From Bacillota bacterium (lineage in GTDB: Bacteria; Bacillota; Clostridia; Acetivibrionales; DSM-1351), in NCBI GenBank assembly GCA_023415305.1, contig JAEZKZ010000002.1:1-64000 (forward strand): a stretch of DNA of 64,000 bases. The letters run 5' to 3'. Positions 1 through 7,753 of the stretch are shown here, piece by piece. Under the pieces are notes generated by a model, which did no database searches, was not told the origin of the DNA, and worked only from the letters and a program-made list of their open reading frames with translations. The first letter of the stretch is position 1; each line of letters begins with the position of its first letter. The translations under genes and the position numbers were made by a program.

Positions 1-2
1 CT

Positions 3-251
3 TTAGTTTCCGCGGGTATTCTTGGGTTTATTTCTACATGGAATGCTTATTTACCTCCATTAATTTACTTGGTTGATAAATCAAAGTATACTGTTTCCCT
101 TGGGATTAGATTTTGGCTGGTAGATGATGCAAGAGAATATAATTTAGTTATGACGGCTGCAGCTAGTGCCATCGTCCCTGTAGTTATTTTAGTAGTATTC
201 TGCCAAAAGTATTTTGTCGAAGGTATTGCAATGGCTGGCATGAAAGAGTAA
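3..251 (+). CDS. Sugar ABC transporter permease, C-terminal end (cut by window start)
   Basis: The reading frame is already open at the left edge and stops at 249-251, so only the last 82 residues are present. They read like the end of a MalG-type carbohydrate ABC permease: a hydrophobic segment with a Trp-Asn pair followed by Pro-Pro-Leu, the short 'DKSKYTVSLGIR' stretch typical of this family near the last loop, then a final membrane segment and a short tail ending in GMKE. In the family this subunit forms half of the membrane channel for sugar uptake. The EAA loop that contacts the ATPase would lie upstream, outside the window. The next gene starts 26 bases later on the same strand, so this is probably the end of a sugar-uptake operon. 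The substrate cannot be read from this fragment. Confidence 0.75.
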   Translation, partial: LVSAGILGFISTWNAYLPPLIYLVDKSKYTVSLGIRFWLVDDAREYNLVMTAAASAIVPVVILVVFCQKYFVEGIAMAGMKE

Positions 252-277
252 CAAAAAAAATCACAGAGGTGATAAAG

Positions 278-1060
278 GTGAAATTTTCGGTAAGTAGCCT
301 GAGCTTTACAGGCGGAAAAATAAAATGGATGCAGGATATGCCCTCTGAGCTTGGAATTGAAATATTTTATGAATGGGGAAGTCGGGATTATTGGAATAAC
401 ATCCTTCCATGTCTGTTGGAGGGAAGGTCAGGCGGATTCAGTATTCACGGTCCTATGATGTTTGATGACCTTTCTGTACTGTGTGACGAACGTATATTAT
501 TTGAGCACATGAAAGCGCCGTTTGATATATATCATAAATTTCATGCTGAGTTTTACGTAGTACATACTAACGCTGGAATCCGATATGAAGCTAACCCGAA
601 AATAGAAGAGGAGAATAGAAAGCGCGCTTTGGAAAGAATCACAAGACTTAATGATATATGCATGAGAGAAGGCGTGCGCCTGGCAGTGGAAAATATAGGG
701 TGGAATGCAGAAAAGCGCTTTCTATTCAATCATAGACAGTTTCTGAATCTTTTCCGTCAAGTACCGGAAATAAGTTGCCTGATAGATATAGGCCATACTT
801 TACTGTCTGACTTAAGTATTACTGAGCTTCAAAAAGAGCTGAAAGATAGAATAATTGCTTACCATATTCATGACAATGATGGACTAAAAGATCTGCACTT
901 GCCTGTAGGTGAGGCGAGTTTTGACTGGAAGGGATTTATGGATAACGTTCAGAAGCATACTCCTGACGCTACACTGGTACTGGAATATGCCGACGTAGCC
1001 AATCCAAAGAGGTATTGTAAAGACAGTATTTATCTCAGAAACTTATGTGCAGAACCGTGA
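278..1060 (+). CDS. Sugar phosphate isomerase/epimerase family (xylose-isomerase-like TIM barrel)
   Basis: About 260 residues in the AP-endonuclease-2 / sugar isomerase TIM-barrel superfamily. Metal-site motifs in the expected order are 'AVENIGW' (Glu), 'CLIDIGH' (Asp and His), 'AYHIHDNDG' (His and Asp) and, near the end, 'VLEYAD' (Glu). Family members isomerise or epimerise keto-sugars with a divalent metal in the cytosol; the exact substrate is not predictable. A GTG at 269 is also in frame, but AGAGGTGA at 265-272 overlaps it and sits five bases ahead of the GTG at 278, so I prefer 278. The position between an ABC sugar permease and a sorbitol-6-phosphate-dehydrogenase-like enzyme suggests catabolism of an imported sugar or polyol. 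Confidence 0.75.
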   Translation: MKFSVSSLSFTGGKIKWMQDMPSELGIEIFYEWGSRDYWNNILPCLLEGRSGGFSIHGPMMFDDLSVLCDERILFEHMKAPFDIYHKFHAEFYVVHTNAGIRYEANPKIEEENRKRALERITRLNDICMREGVRLAVENIGWNAEKRFLFNHRQFLNLFRQVPEISCLIDIGHTLLSDLSITELQKELKDRIIAYHIHDNDGLKDLHLPVGEASFDWKGFMDNVQKHTPDATLVLEYADVANPKRYCKDSIYLRNLCAEP

Positions 1061-1120
1061 ACATCCCAAAAGAGGGAGTTGTTTAAGTTTGAAAGGAACT
1101 GAAAGTTTCTGGAGAACTAA

Positions 1121-1240
1121 TGCACAAGTGCCTATTTTTTAGGTACTAAAAAATAAATGGCACGTGCAATAAATTGAATTTAAGCCCATAAAAAATTTCG
1201 CGAAATTTTTGTTTCTGTTTTGGGCAAATTCATTTTGCAC
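1121..1240. repeat. Two adjacent inverted repeats with a nested perfect 20-bp palindrome
   Basis: The first hairpin runs from TGCACaaGTGCC plus TATTTTTT at 1121-1140, over a 7-base loop, to AAAAAATA plus GGCACgTGCA ending at 1168. The second reuses GTGCAA (1164-1169) and GAATTTaaGCCCA (1176-1188), which pair with TGGGCAAATTC (1221-1231) and TTGCAC (1235-1240). It encloses the perfect palindrome AAAAATTTCG/CGAAATTTTT at 1191-1210. The structures fill the gap before the SDR gene and end 21 bases before its likely start. They could be an intercistronic processing or attenuation structure, or a small palindromic element. Confidence 0.7.
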
Positions 1241-1261
1241 GAAGCAGAAATGGAGCTTAAG

Positions 1262-2071
1262 ATGAATGAGATATCATGGCTTGGACTTGAAGGAAAAACT
1301 GTTATTGTAACAGGAGGAGCTTCAGGAATAGGCTACGCAATTGTAAAGGAACTTTTACTCGATGGTGCAAATGTCGTTGTGTGCGATAAAAATCCGGATG
1401 CGCCGGAATTCGACTTAGAGAATAAACGCTATTTATATGTGGAAACTGATGTGACAAGTGCGGACAGCGTTAAACATATGATTGAACAGGCGAAAAAATC
1501 CTTTGGCAGTATTGACGGAATTGTAAACAATGCGGGTATCAATATCCCGCGTCTATTGACTGATAAAGAGCATAAATACGAGCTCGACGAGGTAATTTGG
1601 GATAAGGTGATGAATGTAAACGTAAAGGGCGTTTTTATTTGTGCGCAGGCTGTTGCACGCGAGATTGAGAAAAATGGAAAGGGAGTCATTGTTAACATTT
1701 CCTCAGAATGCGGACTGGAAGGTTCTGAAGGGCAGAGCGTATACTCGGCTTCGAAGAATGCGGTGAATGCATTGACACGGTCCTGGGCTAAGGAACTAGG
1801 TAAGAAAGGGATACGGGTAGTGGGAGTTGCACCGGGGATTCTGGAAGCGACAGCGTTGCGCTCAGAATCCTATGAAACAGCACTTGCTTATACAAGAGGG
1901 ATTTCAGTTGAGAAGCTTCGTGCCGGGTATTTAGAAACCAGTTCGATTCCTATTGGACGCGCCGGAAAGCTAGAAGAGGTAGCAAGCGCGGTGGCCTTCC
2001 TGATAAGTGAACGGGCCAGTTATATCCATGGAGTGACTATCAATGTATCCGGGGGAAAAACAAGAGGCTAA
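1262..2071 (+). CDS. Short-chain dehydrogenase, sorbitol-6-phosphate 2-dehydrogenase-like
   Basis: A classical SDR of about 269 residues. The NAD(P)-binding 'TGGASGIG' lies near residues 18-25, 'NNAGI' follows, and the catalytic Ser ('NISSECG') plus 'YSASK' Tyr-Lys pair are intact. The C-terminal half ('VGVAPGILE', 'SIPIGRAGKLEE', 'INVSGGKTRG') resembles clostridial and enteric sorbitol-6-phosphate dehydrogenases (SorD/SrlD type), which oxidise sorbitol-6-phosphate to fructose-6-phosphate; this assignment is from recall and moderate. Upstream in-frame starts at 1220 (TTG) and 1250 (ATG) exist, but 1220 lies inside a hairpin. GGAG at 1252-1255 is six bases before ATG 1262, so I chose 1262. It follows the sugar isomerase in the same direction. 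Confidence 0.75.
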   Translation: MNEISWLGLEGKTVIVTGGASGIGYAIVKELLLDGANVVVCDKNPDAPEFDLENKRYLYVETDVTSADSVKHMIEQAKKSFGSIDGIVNNAGINIPRLLTDKEHKYELDEVIWDKVMNVNVKGVFICAQAVAREIEKNGKGVIVNISSECGLEGSEGQSVYSASKNAVNALTRSWAKELGKKGIRVVGVAPGILEATALRSESYETALAYTRGISVEKLRAGYLETSSIPIGRAGKLEEVASAVAFLISERASYIHGVTINVSGGKTRG

Positions 2072-2314
2072 AAAGGATTCTAGGTGTTTTGCTTTAATGA
2101 AACACGGAATTCAGTAGGGGTAAAGGTTAAACAAGCAAATTTACACATGGACAAAGGAAAGAATGTGACAAATAGGCTCTCTATGATAGATGCGTAGAAT
2201 GTACGGTATCACCTCAAAGCCACAGGCGACTATGCAGCAAGCCGGGTACATTTAGGTAAGCTGAGCGCTGCCGGGAGAATTAAGGATTTAATATTATAAA
2301 ATATTAATATAAAA
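2072..2314. other. Spacer after the SDR gene, nothing recognised
   Basis: This stretch follows the SDR stop and precedes the hairpin at 2315. It holds only very short reading frames, the longest obvious one being a 17-codon frame from the ATG near 2148. The part around 2170-2280 is more GC-rich than its surroundings and could be a scrap of an old element. I could not match it to a group II intron domain, a transposase or a riboswitch. Confidence 0.4.
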
Positions 2315-2362
2315 GTGTGTATGATGTTTACTTGAAAAATAGTATATCATGCACACTTTTTT
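2315..2362. terminator. Repeated terminator hairpin, copy 1
   Basis: GTGTGTATGAT at the left pairs with ATCATGCACAC at the right around an A-rich loop, followed by six T on the + strand and by CTTTTATATT on the - strand. It could therefore stop transcripts from both sides. It sits between the SDR gene (+) and the kinase gene (-), which converge here. An almost identical 48-base block recurs at 5558-5605. Confidence 0.75.
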
Positions 2363-2404
2363 GTTTTAATTTTTAATAATGCTTCTTGTTAACCTTCAAT
2401 ATTA

Positions 2405-3070
2405 TTAAGTATAGCTGTTTACCTCGGCAATTTTCTGGCGAATAGTTTGGAGAACTTCCATTCTGTCCTGTGAATTTCCCACAATATCATACTTGGAAGC
2501 TTCAATAATAAGAAGTGGTGAAAGGTTATAATCTGAGAAGTAATCCTCATATTCCTTATTGAGTCTCTCCCAGTATTCTCTTTCAACAATCTGTTCATAA
2601 TCACGTCCCCTTTTCCTGATACGCGCAATTGCCGAGTCGGTATCAATTTTTAGATAAATCATGAGCTTAGGTGCTTCTACATGCTCCAACATATTTATCA
2701 GAAGATCTCGATATAAGATGTATTCATCCTTTTCCATATTCCCTTCTTCATAAAGCAGTTTGGCAAATATCATGTCGCCATATATACTGCGGTCCATGAT
2801 AGTTGGTTTTCCTAATTTGGATGCCTGTTTCAGCATCTCAAATCTTCGATTGAGAAAGTATACCTGAAGCGGAAAAGAATACCTCTTTCTATCATGATAG
2901 AATTTATCCAATAAGGGGTTATCCTGCACAGGCTCTTGGAAACAGGATGTATTCATGTCCTTAGAAAGCATCTCCATGTAAACAGTCTTTCCAGCGCCAA
3001 CAACAGCATCTATAACAATAATTTCATTAGGGTTGTTTTTTCTAATCATATTGAAAAACTCCTTGTACAC
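2405..3070 (-). CDS. Deoxynucleoside kinase (dGK/dAK/dCK family)
   Basis: A cytosolic nucleoside-salvage kinase of about 221 residues that would phosphorylate a deoxynucleoside with ATP. Seen: a P-loop reading 'DAVVGAGKT', the 'DRSIYGD' motif (family DRS, sugar/base contact), a 'QVYFLNRR' helix, and an Arg-rich LID 'RIRKRGRDYE'. The first P-loop Gly of the usual 'EGNIGAGKT' pattern is Ala here, and the preceding Glu is Asp; I do not know whether that affects activity. GAGGAGG six bases ahead of GTG 3070 supports that start. ATG 3049, with AAGGAG nine bases upstream, is a good alternative. The gene stands alone on the minus strand and ends at a bidirectional hairpin. Confidence 0.85.
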   Translation of the reverse strand: MYKEFFNMIRKNNPNEIIVIDAVVGAGKTVYMEMLSKDMNTSCFQEPVQDNPLLDKFYHDRKRYSFPLQVYFLNRRFEMLKQASKLGKPTIMDRSIYGDMIFAKLLYEEGNMEKDEYILYRDLLINMLEHVEAPKLMIYLKIDTDSAIARIRKRGRDYEQIVEREYWERLNKEYEDYFSDYNLSPLLIIEASKYDIVGNSQDRMEVLQTIRQKIAEVNSYT

Positions 3071-3754
3071 AATTATCCTCCTCAAATTTTTGCGTTCGTT
3101 TAAAAGTTCGTTAAAGGCAAATGTATTATGTAATCATATCATACCCATGATACTCAATATGTTGTATTGTGTCAACTGTTATATCAATATATGGTGGTTT
3201 TCTTTTGATTTCTGATTAGTGCCAAATAAGATTAAAATAAAAGTGTTTAGTATTTTATTGGAAAAAACATATTTTGAAATTGCAATAGATACATGAGTAA
3301 GGGCATAAGCTTAATTCATTTTCACCGCTTAAAATTAAACTTACTATGGACGGTGGTACTATGTTAGAGTACATAATAGTTGAAAAGGAACAGATTACAA
3401 TAATGGGATAGTTGAGAAGGTTTAAAATATTGAGACCTCTTATGAGGAAATACCAAAGTGGCTACCAAATTGTAAAAAACAATTAACAGTTCCAAGTACA
3501 TTAGTAGATTTATATAGAATGACAGGTAGTCTATATGATTATCTGTCGATTTTATACTTTTTTTATCATTAAAGAATTGATTCCTTACTCGATCTTCTGG
3601 GTTTCCAAAATTTTAATATTACGACCTTGTAACTTTATTATAAGAAATTAGTTGTAAAATAAAGTAGTACTTTGAAGAAGGTACAGCATTTATCTAAAGA
3701 TGATCAAAAATTATTGATTTAATTATGTTAAATTATATTTCGGGGGTAACAGTT
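3071..3754. pseudogene. Gene-free stretch with scraps of decayed reading frames
   Basis: No intact gene lies between the kinase and the lipoprotein. Around 3346-3411 a frame reads about 21 codons ('MLEYIIVEKEQITIMG') to a TAG. Another frame from about 3429 reads 'SYEEIPKWLPNCKKQLTVP' and continues about 28 further codons to a TAA near 3572. A third, near 3672-3722, ends 'HLSKDDQKLLI', which resembles the tail of XRE-type regulators. These look like pieces of one or more degraded genes; the parent family is not identified. The promoter for the lipoprotein should also lie here, but I see no clear consensus. Confidence 0.3.
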
Positions 3755-5527
3755 ATGATGAATAGAAAAGGTAAAAAGTACCTATGGATATTAATCATAT
3801 TTTCATTTGTATCGTTAATTACTTCTTGTTCTGATAATAGACAAGGAGAATCGAAAAATAATGATTTAGTCGTGGGTAGTCTAAAACAGGACCTTACCAA
3901 TTATACATCTCGAAATAATAAACAACTATTGGATTCATGGCTTGGAGACTATATTTTCACAGAATACACTAATTCAGAGGAAACTAATTTCTATGAGGTC
4001 TTTATATATAAAGAAAATGATAATTACAGTGCTAAAATTAAAACTGTCGATGAAGGAGCAGGGGTGTATAGATATGTACAGGCGAAAATAAAGGGGGATA
4101 CTAATCATATTGACATTATTTTTAGTGATTATTTACCTGATGAAACTAACTCAGATATGCCTTATGTTTCAGGCGATAGATTACTTGGTTTTACAAAGAC
4201 AGAATCGAGTATCAAAACCCAGTGGGGTAAAATAGTTCCTTCCAATGAAGTTAATAAAGTAGATGGAATATATTTTAAAACACGAGAAAACAGTGAAGGA
4301 TATTTAGGACATTGGTATACCTCTATTCCATATACTGGAGGGAATAGTACAACAATTGATATTAAAGAAATTTCAAACACGTCAGTAAGCTTTCATTTAT
4401 ATTTTTGTCGCACCTATTATTATGATGGTACAAATATTAAATTAGAGAATAATATCGCAAAGTTTGTTGATACAGATGGTGAATATAAAACAAGTGGGAC
4501 AATAGAATTTGTCAATAAAAGTATAATAGTTAATATAGAAAAAACGGATTTACCAATTCTAAAAACAGGAAAAACGGTATTCAATTATAAAGTCAGCGAG
4601 TTCAAGGAAGTTACTACAACTCCACGCAGTGGAGCAACAGATGCAATATTTGAGAAAGGGATAGAACTTGATTTTGGTAAAAAAATTTTTAATACGACTA
4701 ATAGCATAGCGGCATCATTAACCAAACCAAAAGTTCCATCTGGGCAAGATGATGGTTCCATTAATCTAATTTGGGAGATTAAAGGTAACAAATTGCTTCT
4801 TTCACCTGACTTTGAATACTTAAAATGGAGAAATTTAAAGATAGAAGTGGGACAAAAGTATGATCTTATCATTGATGAAGGAGTGCTTAGAGATGAAGAG
4901 GGTAATATTAATAGCAAAATAAGCTTGGAATTTACATTAGCCGAACCGGAAAATATAGAAATAAGTGCATCCGGCAAAACATTGGATGATTTTATTCCAA
5001 AGAATTGGAAGTTAATTGATAAAGCGGAAGGGGATTTAAATAATGATAATCTAAAGGACATTGCAGCCGTCATTGAATATACTGTTGAACATAAAAGTGA
5101 CAAAGAATGGTTCGGGCAACCAAGGATATTATTTATTATATTTCAAAATAACGATGGAACATATAAGTTATCAATTCAATCTTCAGAAGTAATTTTGAGC
5201 GCGGATATGGGAGGAGTATATGGAGATCCTTTTGCCGGAATCAAATACAGTAGAGGTTCCATTGTTATATCGTCATATGGAGGAAGTGCTTGGCGGTGGG
5301 GGTTTACAAATAGGTATAGATTCCAAAATGATGGATGGTATTTAATAGGTATGACAGAGTTGTCCGAATATATTCATACTGGTGAATCTGAGACTATTGA
5401 TACAAATTGTTTAACTGGTGAACAAATTGTTACTACAATTGATGAAAATGGAGAGGAAACGGTCGATACTCAAACTATTGGAAAACAGAAATTGGCGAAA
5501 CTGAAAGATACTCGATATGAAGAATAA
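3755..5527 (+). CDS. Secreted lipoprotein with Ig-like and FG-GAP-like parts
   Basis: A surface lipoprotein of about 590 residues. An N-terminal basic stretch and hydrophobic segment end in the lipobox 'LITSC', so it should be lipidated and membrane-anchored. Residues about 40-280 form a region with Trp/Tyr/Thr-rich beta pattern of unknown type. About 280-395 look like a bacterial Ig-like (SbsA-type) domain. From about 405 'DFIPKNWKLIDKAEGDLNND' and 'DIAAVIEY' resemble FG-GAP/VCBS-like proteins. No catalytic motif was recognised. The frame opens at 3725, but GGGGGT at 3742-3747 points to the ATG at 3755 (or 3758). The gene stands alone, followed 30 bases later by a terminator hairpin. Confidence 0.65.
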   Translation: MMNRKGKKYLWILIIFSFVSLITSCSDNRQGESKNNDLVVGSLKQDLTNYTSRNNKQLLDSWLGDYIFTEYTNSEETNFYEVFIYKENDNYSAKIKTVDEGAGVYRYVQAKIKGDTNHIDIIFSDYLPDETNSDMPYVSGDRLLGFTKTESSIKTQWGKIVPSNEVNKVDGIYFKTRENSEGYLGHWYTSIPYTGGNSTTIDIKEISNTSVSFHLYFCRTYYYDGTNIKLENNIAKFVDTDGEYKTSGTIEFVNKSIIVNIEKTDLPILKTGKTVFNYKVSEFKEVTTTPRSGATDAIFEKGIELDFGKKIFNTTNSIAASLTKPKVPSGQDDGSINLIWEIKGNKLLLSPDFEYLKWRNLKIEVGQKYDLIIDEGVLRDEEGNINSKISLEFTLAEPENIEISASGKTLDDFIPKNWKLIDKAEGDLNNDNLKDIAAVIEYTVEHKSDKEWFGQPRILFIIFQNNDGTYKLSIQSSEVILSADMGGVYGDPFAGIKYSRGSIVISSYGGSAWRWGFTNRYRFQNDGWYLIGMTELSEYIHTGESETIDTNCLTGEQIVTTIDENGEETVDTQTIGKQKLAKLKDTRYEE

Positions 5528-5557
5528 CAAGGATTTTGAGAACTAATCAAATAGAAT

Positions 5558-5606
5558 GTGTGTATGATGTTTACTTGAAAAATAGTATATCATGCACACT
5601 TTTTTT
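5558..5606 (+). terminator. Repeated terminator hairpin, copy 2
   Basis: The same 48-base hairpin as at 2315-2362, here followed by seven T. It begins 30 bases after the lipoprotein stop and fits an intrinsic terminator for it. Flanking bases differ from copy 1, so the repeat unit is the hairpin itself. Confidence 0.8.
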
Positions 5607-5764
5607 ACCCATTTTTTGATGTTTTTTTGGATGTGATTAATTCGTATACTTTACCGTAAACTCAATAGAATCAAAGATTTCAGTCTTCCTTAATAAGGGA
5701 AGAGGAGTGTTTATTCATATCGTCAGAAGTATGTGGTAGTTATAAATATGCCTTAGTGTAATTA

Positions 5765-5798
5765 GTACCTTGCATTATTTGGTACAAAGCAGTATAAT
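5765..5798 (+). promoter_or_regulatory. Promoter with candidate operator for the padR operon
   Basis: A TTGCAT -35 box (5770-5775) and a TATAAT -10 box (5793-5798) are separated by 17 bases, about 120 bases upstream of padR. GTACC (5765-5769) and GGTAC (5781-5785) form an inverted repeat that spans the -35 box, the kind of place where an autorepressing PadR protein would bind. Binding is inference. The rest of the 5607-5920 gap shows nothing recognisable. Confidence 0.65.
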
Positions 5799-5920
5799 AT
5801 ACATACTTTGTAAGATTAAAACTGTAATGTAATATTATTGAATTTCTGTTACCGTAGCTATGAGTAGTATTCGTGAATTTGAATGATATGTAGATTGCAT
5901 ATTTACTGGAAGAGGGAAAT

Positions 5921-6244
5921 ATGAATATTCAACTCAAAAAAGGTATATTGGAATTATGTGTTTTATATTTACTAAATAAACAAGACTGTTATGGATATGA
6001 GTTAGTTAGTATCATCTCTAAAAATATACTAATTTCTGAAGGTACAATTTATCCATTACTTAAGAGGTTAAAAGATGATGGGTGCTTTGAAACATATCTC
6101 CAGGAATCACAAGAAGGTCCTCCGAGAAAATATTATAGAATAACCGAAAAAGGAATAAATAAAAAAAAGCAATTACTAACAGAATGGGAAGCAGTAAGTG
6201 CTGGTGTGAGAAAAATTATGGAGGAGACTATTTCCAGTGAATAA
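5921..6244 (+). CDS. PadR family transcriptional regulator
   Basis: A 107-residue winged-helix repressor of the PadR family. Seen: 'KGILELCVLYLLNKQDCYGYEL', the helix-turn-helix with 'SEGTIYPLLKRL', and the wing motif 'GPPRKYYRITEKG'. Such proteins usually repress their own operon and are relieved by a ligand or by a partner protein. It begins with ATG after an AGAGGGA site and overlaps the next gene by eight bases, so the two are probably translated together. The gene order padR - HAAS/DUF1700 - DUF4097 is a recurrent Firmicutes arrangement, so it likely controls an envelope-related response. Confidence 0.9.
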   Translation: MNIQLKKGILELCVLYLLNKQDCYGYELVSIISKNILISEGTIYPLLKRLKDDGCFETYLQESQEGPPRKYYRITEKGINKKKQLLTEWEAVSAGVRKIMEETISSE

Positions 6245-6827
6245 GAATAAGTTTTTAAATGGATTGAAAAAATCTCTTAAGGCTTTACCCTCAAAAGAAA
6301 TTGAAGAAATATTATCGGACTACAATTTATATTTTGATGAAGGAATACAGAGTGGTAAAACTGAATCTGAAGTTTTAGAAGCTCTTGGAGATTACAAGAG
6401 TATTGCAAGACAACATAAAGAAAATTTCATTGATAAAGAGATTAAGAGAGAAAAATTTCTACAACATATATTCAGAACTGGTATACCAGCGTTTGGTGTT
6501 GCATTTTTTAACCTTATATTCGTTCTTGGACCAGTTGTAGCCATTATTGCCTTTGTATTTGCATTATTCTGTGGAGCGCTTGGCATAGTCACAATAGGAG
6601 TATTGTTGTTGTTAGCATCAATTGACCAGACTTTTTTATCACAATGGATTTACATTCCAAGTATATCTGATAATACTATTTTTCAAATTATATCCTCTAT
6701 AGGAATAATTGCAATTGGACTTCTATTATTTATAGGGGGGTATTACTTGAGCAAAGCTGTACAGAATTGGATAAAACAATATATAAAGTGGAATTTAAGA
6801 ATAATTAACTGGAGGAATATTGGATGA
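6237..6827 (+). CDS. HAAS (DUF1700-type) membrane protein
   Basis: A protein of 196 residues. The N-terminal 65 residues are the alpha-helical HAAS/DUF1700 domain ('FLNGLKKSLKALPSKEIEEI', 'EALGDYKSIA'). Three or four membrane helices follow (about 75-125 and 135-170), with a basic tail. These proteins travel with PadR regulators and are thought to take part in envelope signalling; the exact role is unknown. It starts at GTG 6237 with AGGAG ten bases upstream, inside the end of padR. It overlaps the following DUF4097 gene by the four bases ATGA, indicating translational coupling. Confidence 0.85.
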   Translation: MNKNKFLNGLKKSLKALPSKEIEEILSDYNLYFDEGIQSGKTESEVLEALGDYKSIARQHKENFIDKEIKREKFLQHIFRTGIPAFGVAFFNLIFVLGPVVAIIAFVFALFCGALGIVTIGVLLLLASIDQTFLSQWIYIPSISDNTIFQIISSIGIIAIGLLLFIGGYYLSKAVQNWIKQYIKWNLRIINWRNIG

Positions 6828-7672
6828 ATATCAAAAAGGTCATATTGGTTTTATGCTTAATTGTTATTATTAGTTTAGTTTTGGGGGTGTTAGTTATGAA
6901 AGATTCATTTATTGGCGTTTTTAATAATTCTGGGTCGGGAGTTGCTAACATAAGTGATGAAAAGGTTTTTGAAAGTGCTGATATCAAGAATATAGCTATA
7001 GACGATGTACACACCAATATCAATGTAATTCCAACGTCAGAAAATAGAATTAAAGTGCAATTATATGGATTGTTAGAGAATAAGAAGGAGCCTGATTATA
7101 ATCTTTCAACAAATATTAATAATGGAATTTTAACTATTGAAGTAAAAAGCAGGAAATATGAATTATTAAATTGGAAAAGAAATCATAGGCTTGATGTATT
7201 TATTCCTCAAAGTTATTCAAATGATTTGAATATAAAAACTACTGTAGGTACAACAGATATTGGAAGGTTAGACTTAAATAATTTAGAAGTAGAAGCTACA
7301 TCAGGGCACATTTTAACAAAAGACATGACAACAAGAAGTGCGAAATTAGAAAATTTATCAGGAAGAATAGAATTATCAGGGTTTGCAGGTCAATTGGATG
7401 CCACAAACAGTTCTGGAGGTATAACTGTTAGTTATAAGGAATTTAACAGTAATACACTCAATCTAAAAAGTAACTCTGGAAGTGTTAAACTGCAACTTCC
7501 TCAAAATTCAGCCTTTGATTTATTAGCTAAATCATTATCAGGGAGTGCAAAATGTAGTTTTCCAATAGAGATTAAAAAGACAGAGCGTAATTATATTGAG
7601 GGAGTTGTAAACGGAGGAACAAACAAAATTATTATAGAATCCAAGTCTGGGAATATTGTAGTTGACAAATAA
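6824..7672 (+). CDS. DUF4097 beta-repeat membrane-anchored protein
   Basis: A protein of 282 residues with an N-terminal membrane helix (about 5-25) and a long outside region of repeated short beta strands ('TTVGTTDIGRLDLNNLEVEA', 'LENLSGRIELSGFAG', 'LKSNSGSVKLQLP', 'IESKSGNIVVDK'). This is the DUF4097 / putative-adhesin beta-helix pattern. The function of the family is not established. The start is ATG 6824 with GGAGG eight bases upstream, and the first four bases overlap the previous stop. It closes the PadR operon. Confidence 0.85.
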   Translation: MNIKKVILVLCLIVIISLVLGVLVMKDSFIGVFNNSGSGVANISDEKVFESADIKNIAIDDVHTNINVIPTSENRIKVQLYGLLENKKEPDYNLSTNINNGILTIEVKSRKYELLNWKRNHRLDVFIPQSYSNDLNIKTTVGTTDIGRLDLNNLEVEATSGHILTKDMTTRSAKLENLSGRIELSGFAGQLDATNSSGGITVSYKEFNSNTLNLKSNSGSVKLQLPQNSAFDLLAKSLSGSAKCSFPIEIKKTERNYIEGVVNGGTNKIIIESKSGNIVVDK

Positions 7673-7753
7673 GATAGCGGGTAAACCTTGCCTTAAATTC
7701 AAACGTTTTGTACAAGAAGAATACTTATTTTTTGAAGGTGGTAGTAATTAATA

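Noticed and set aside
2160..2290. Possible group II intron remnant in the GC-richer spacer
   Set aside because: GTACGGT resembles part of a domain V, but the paired strand and the intron ends could not be found.
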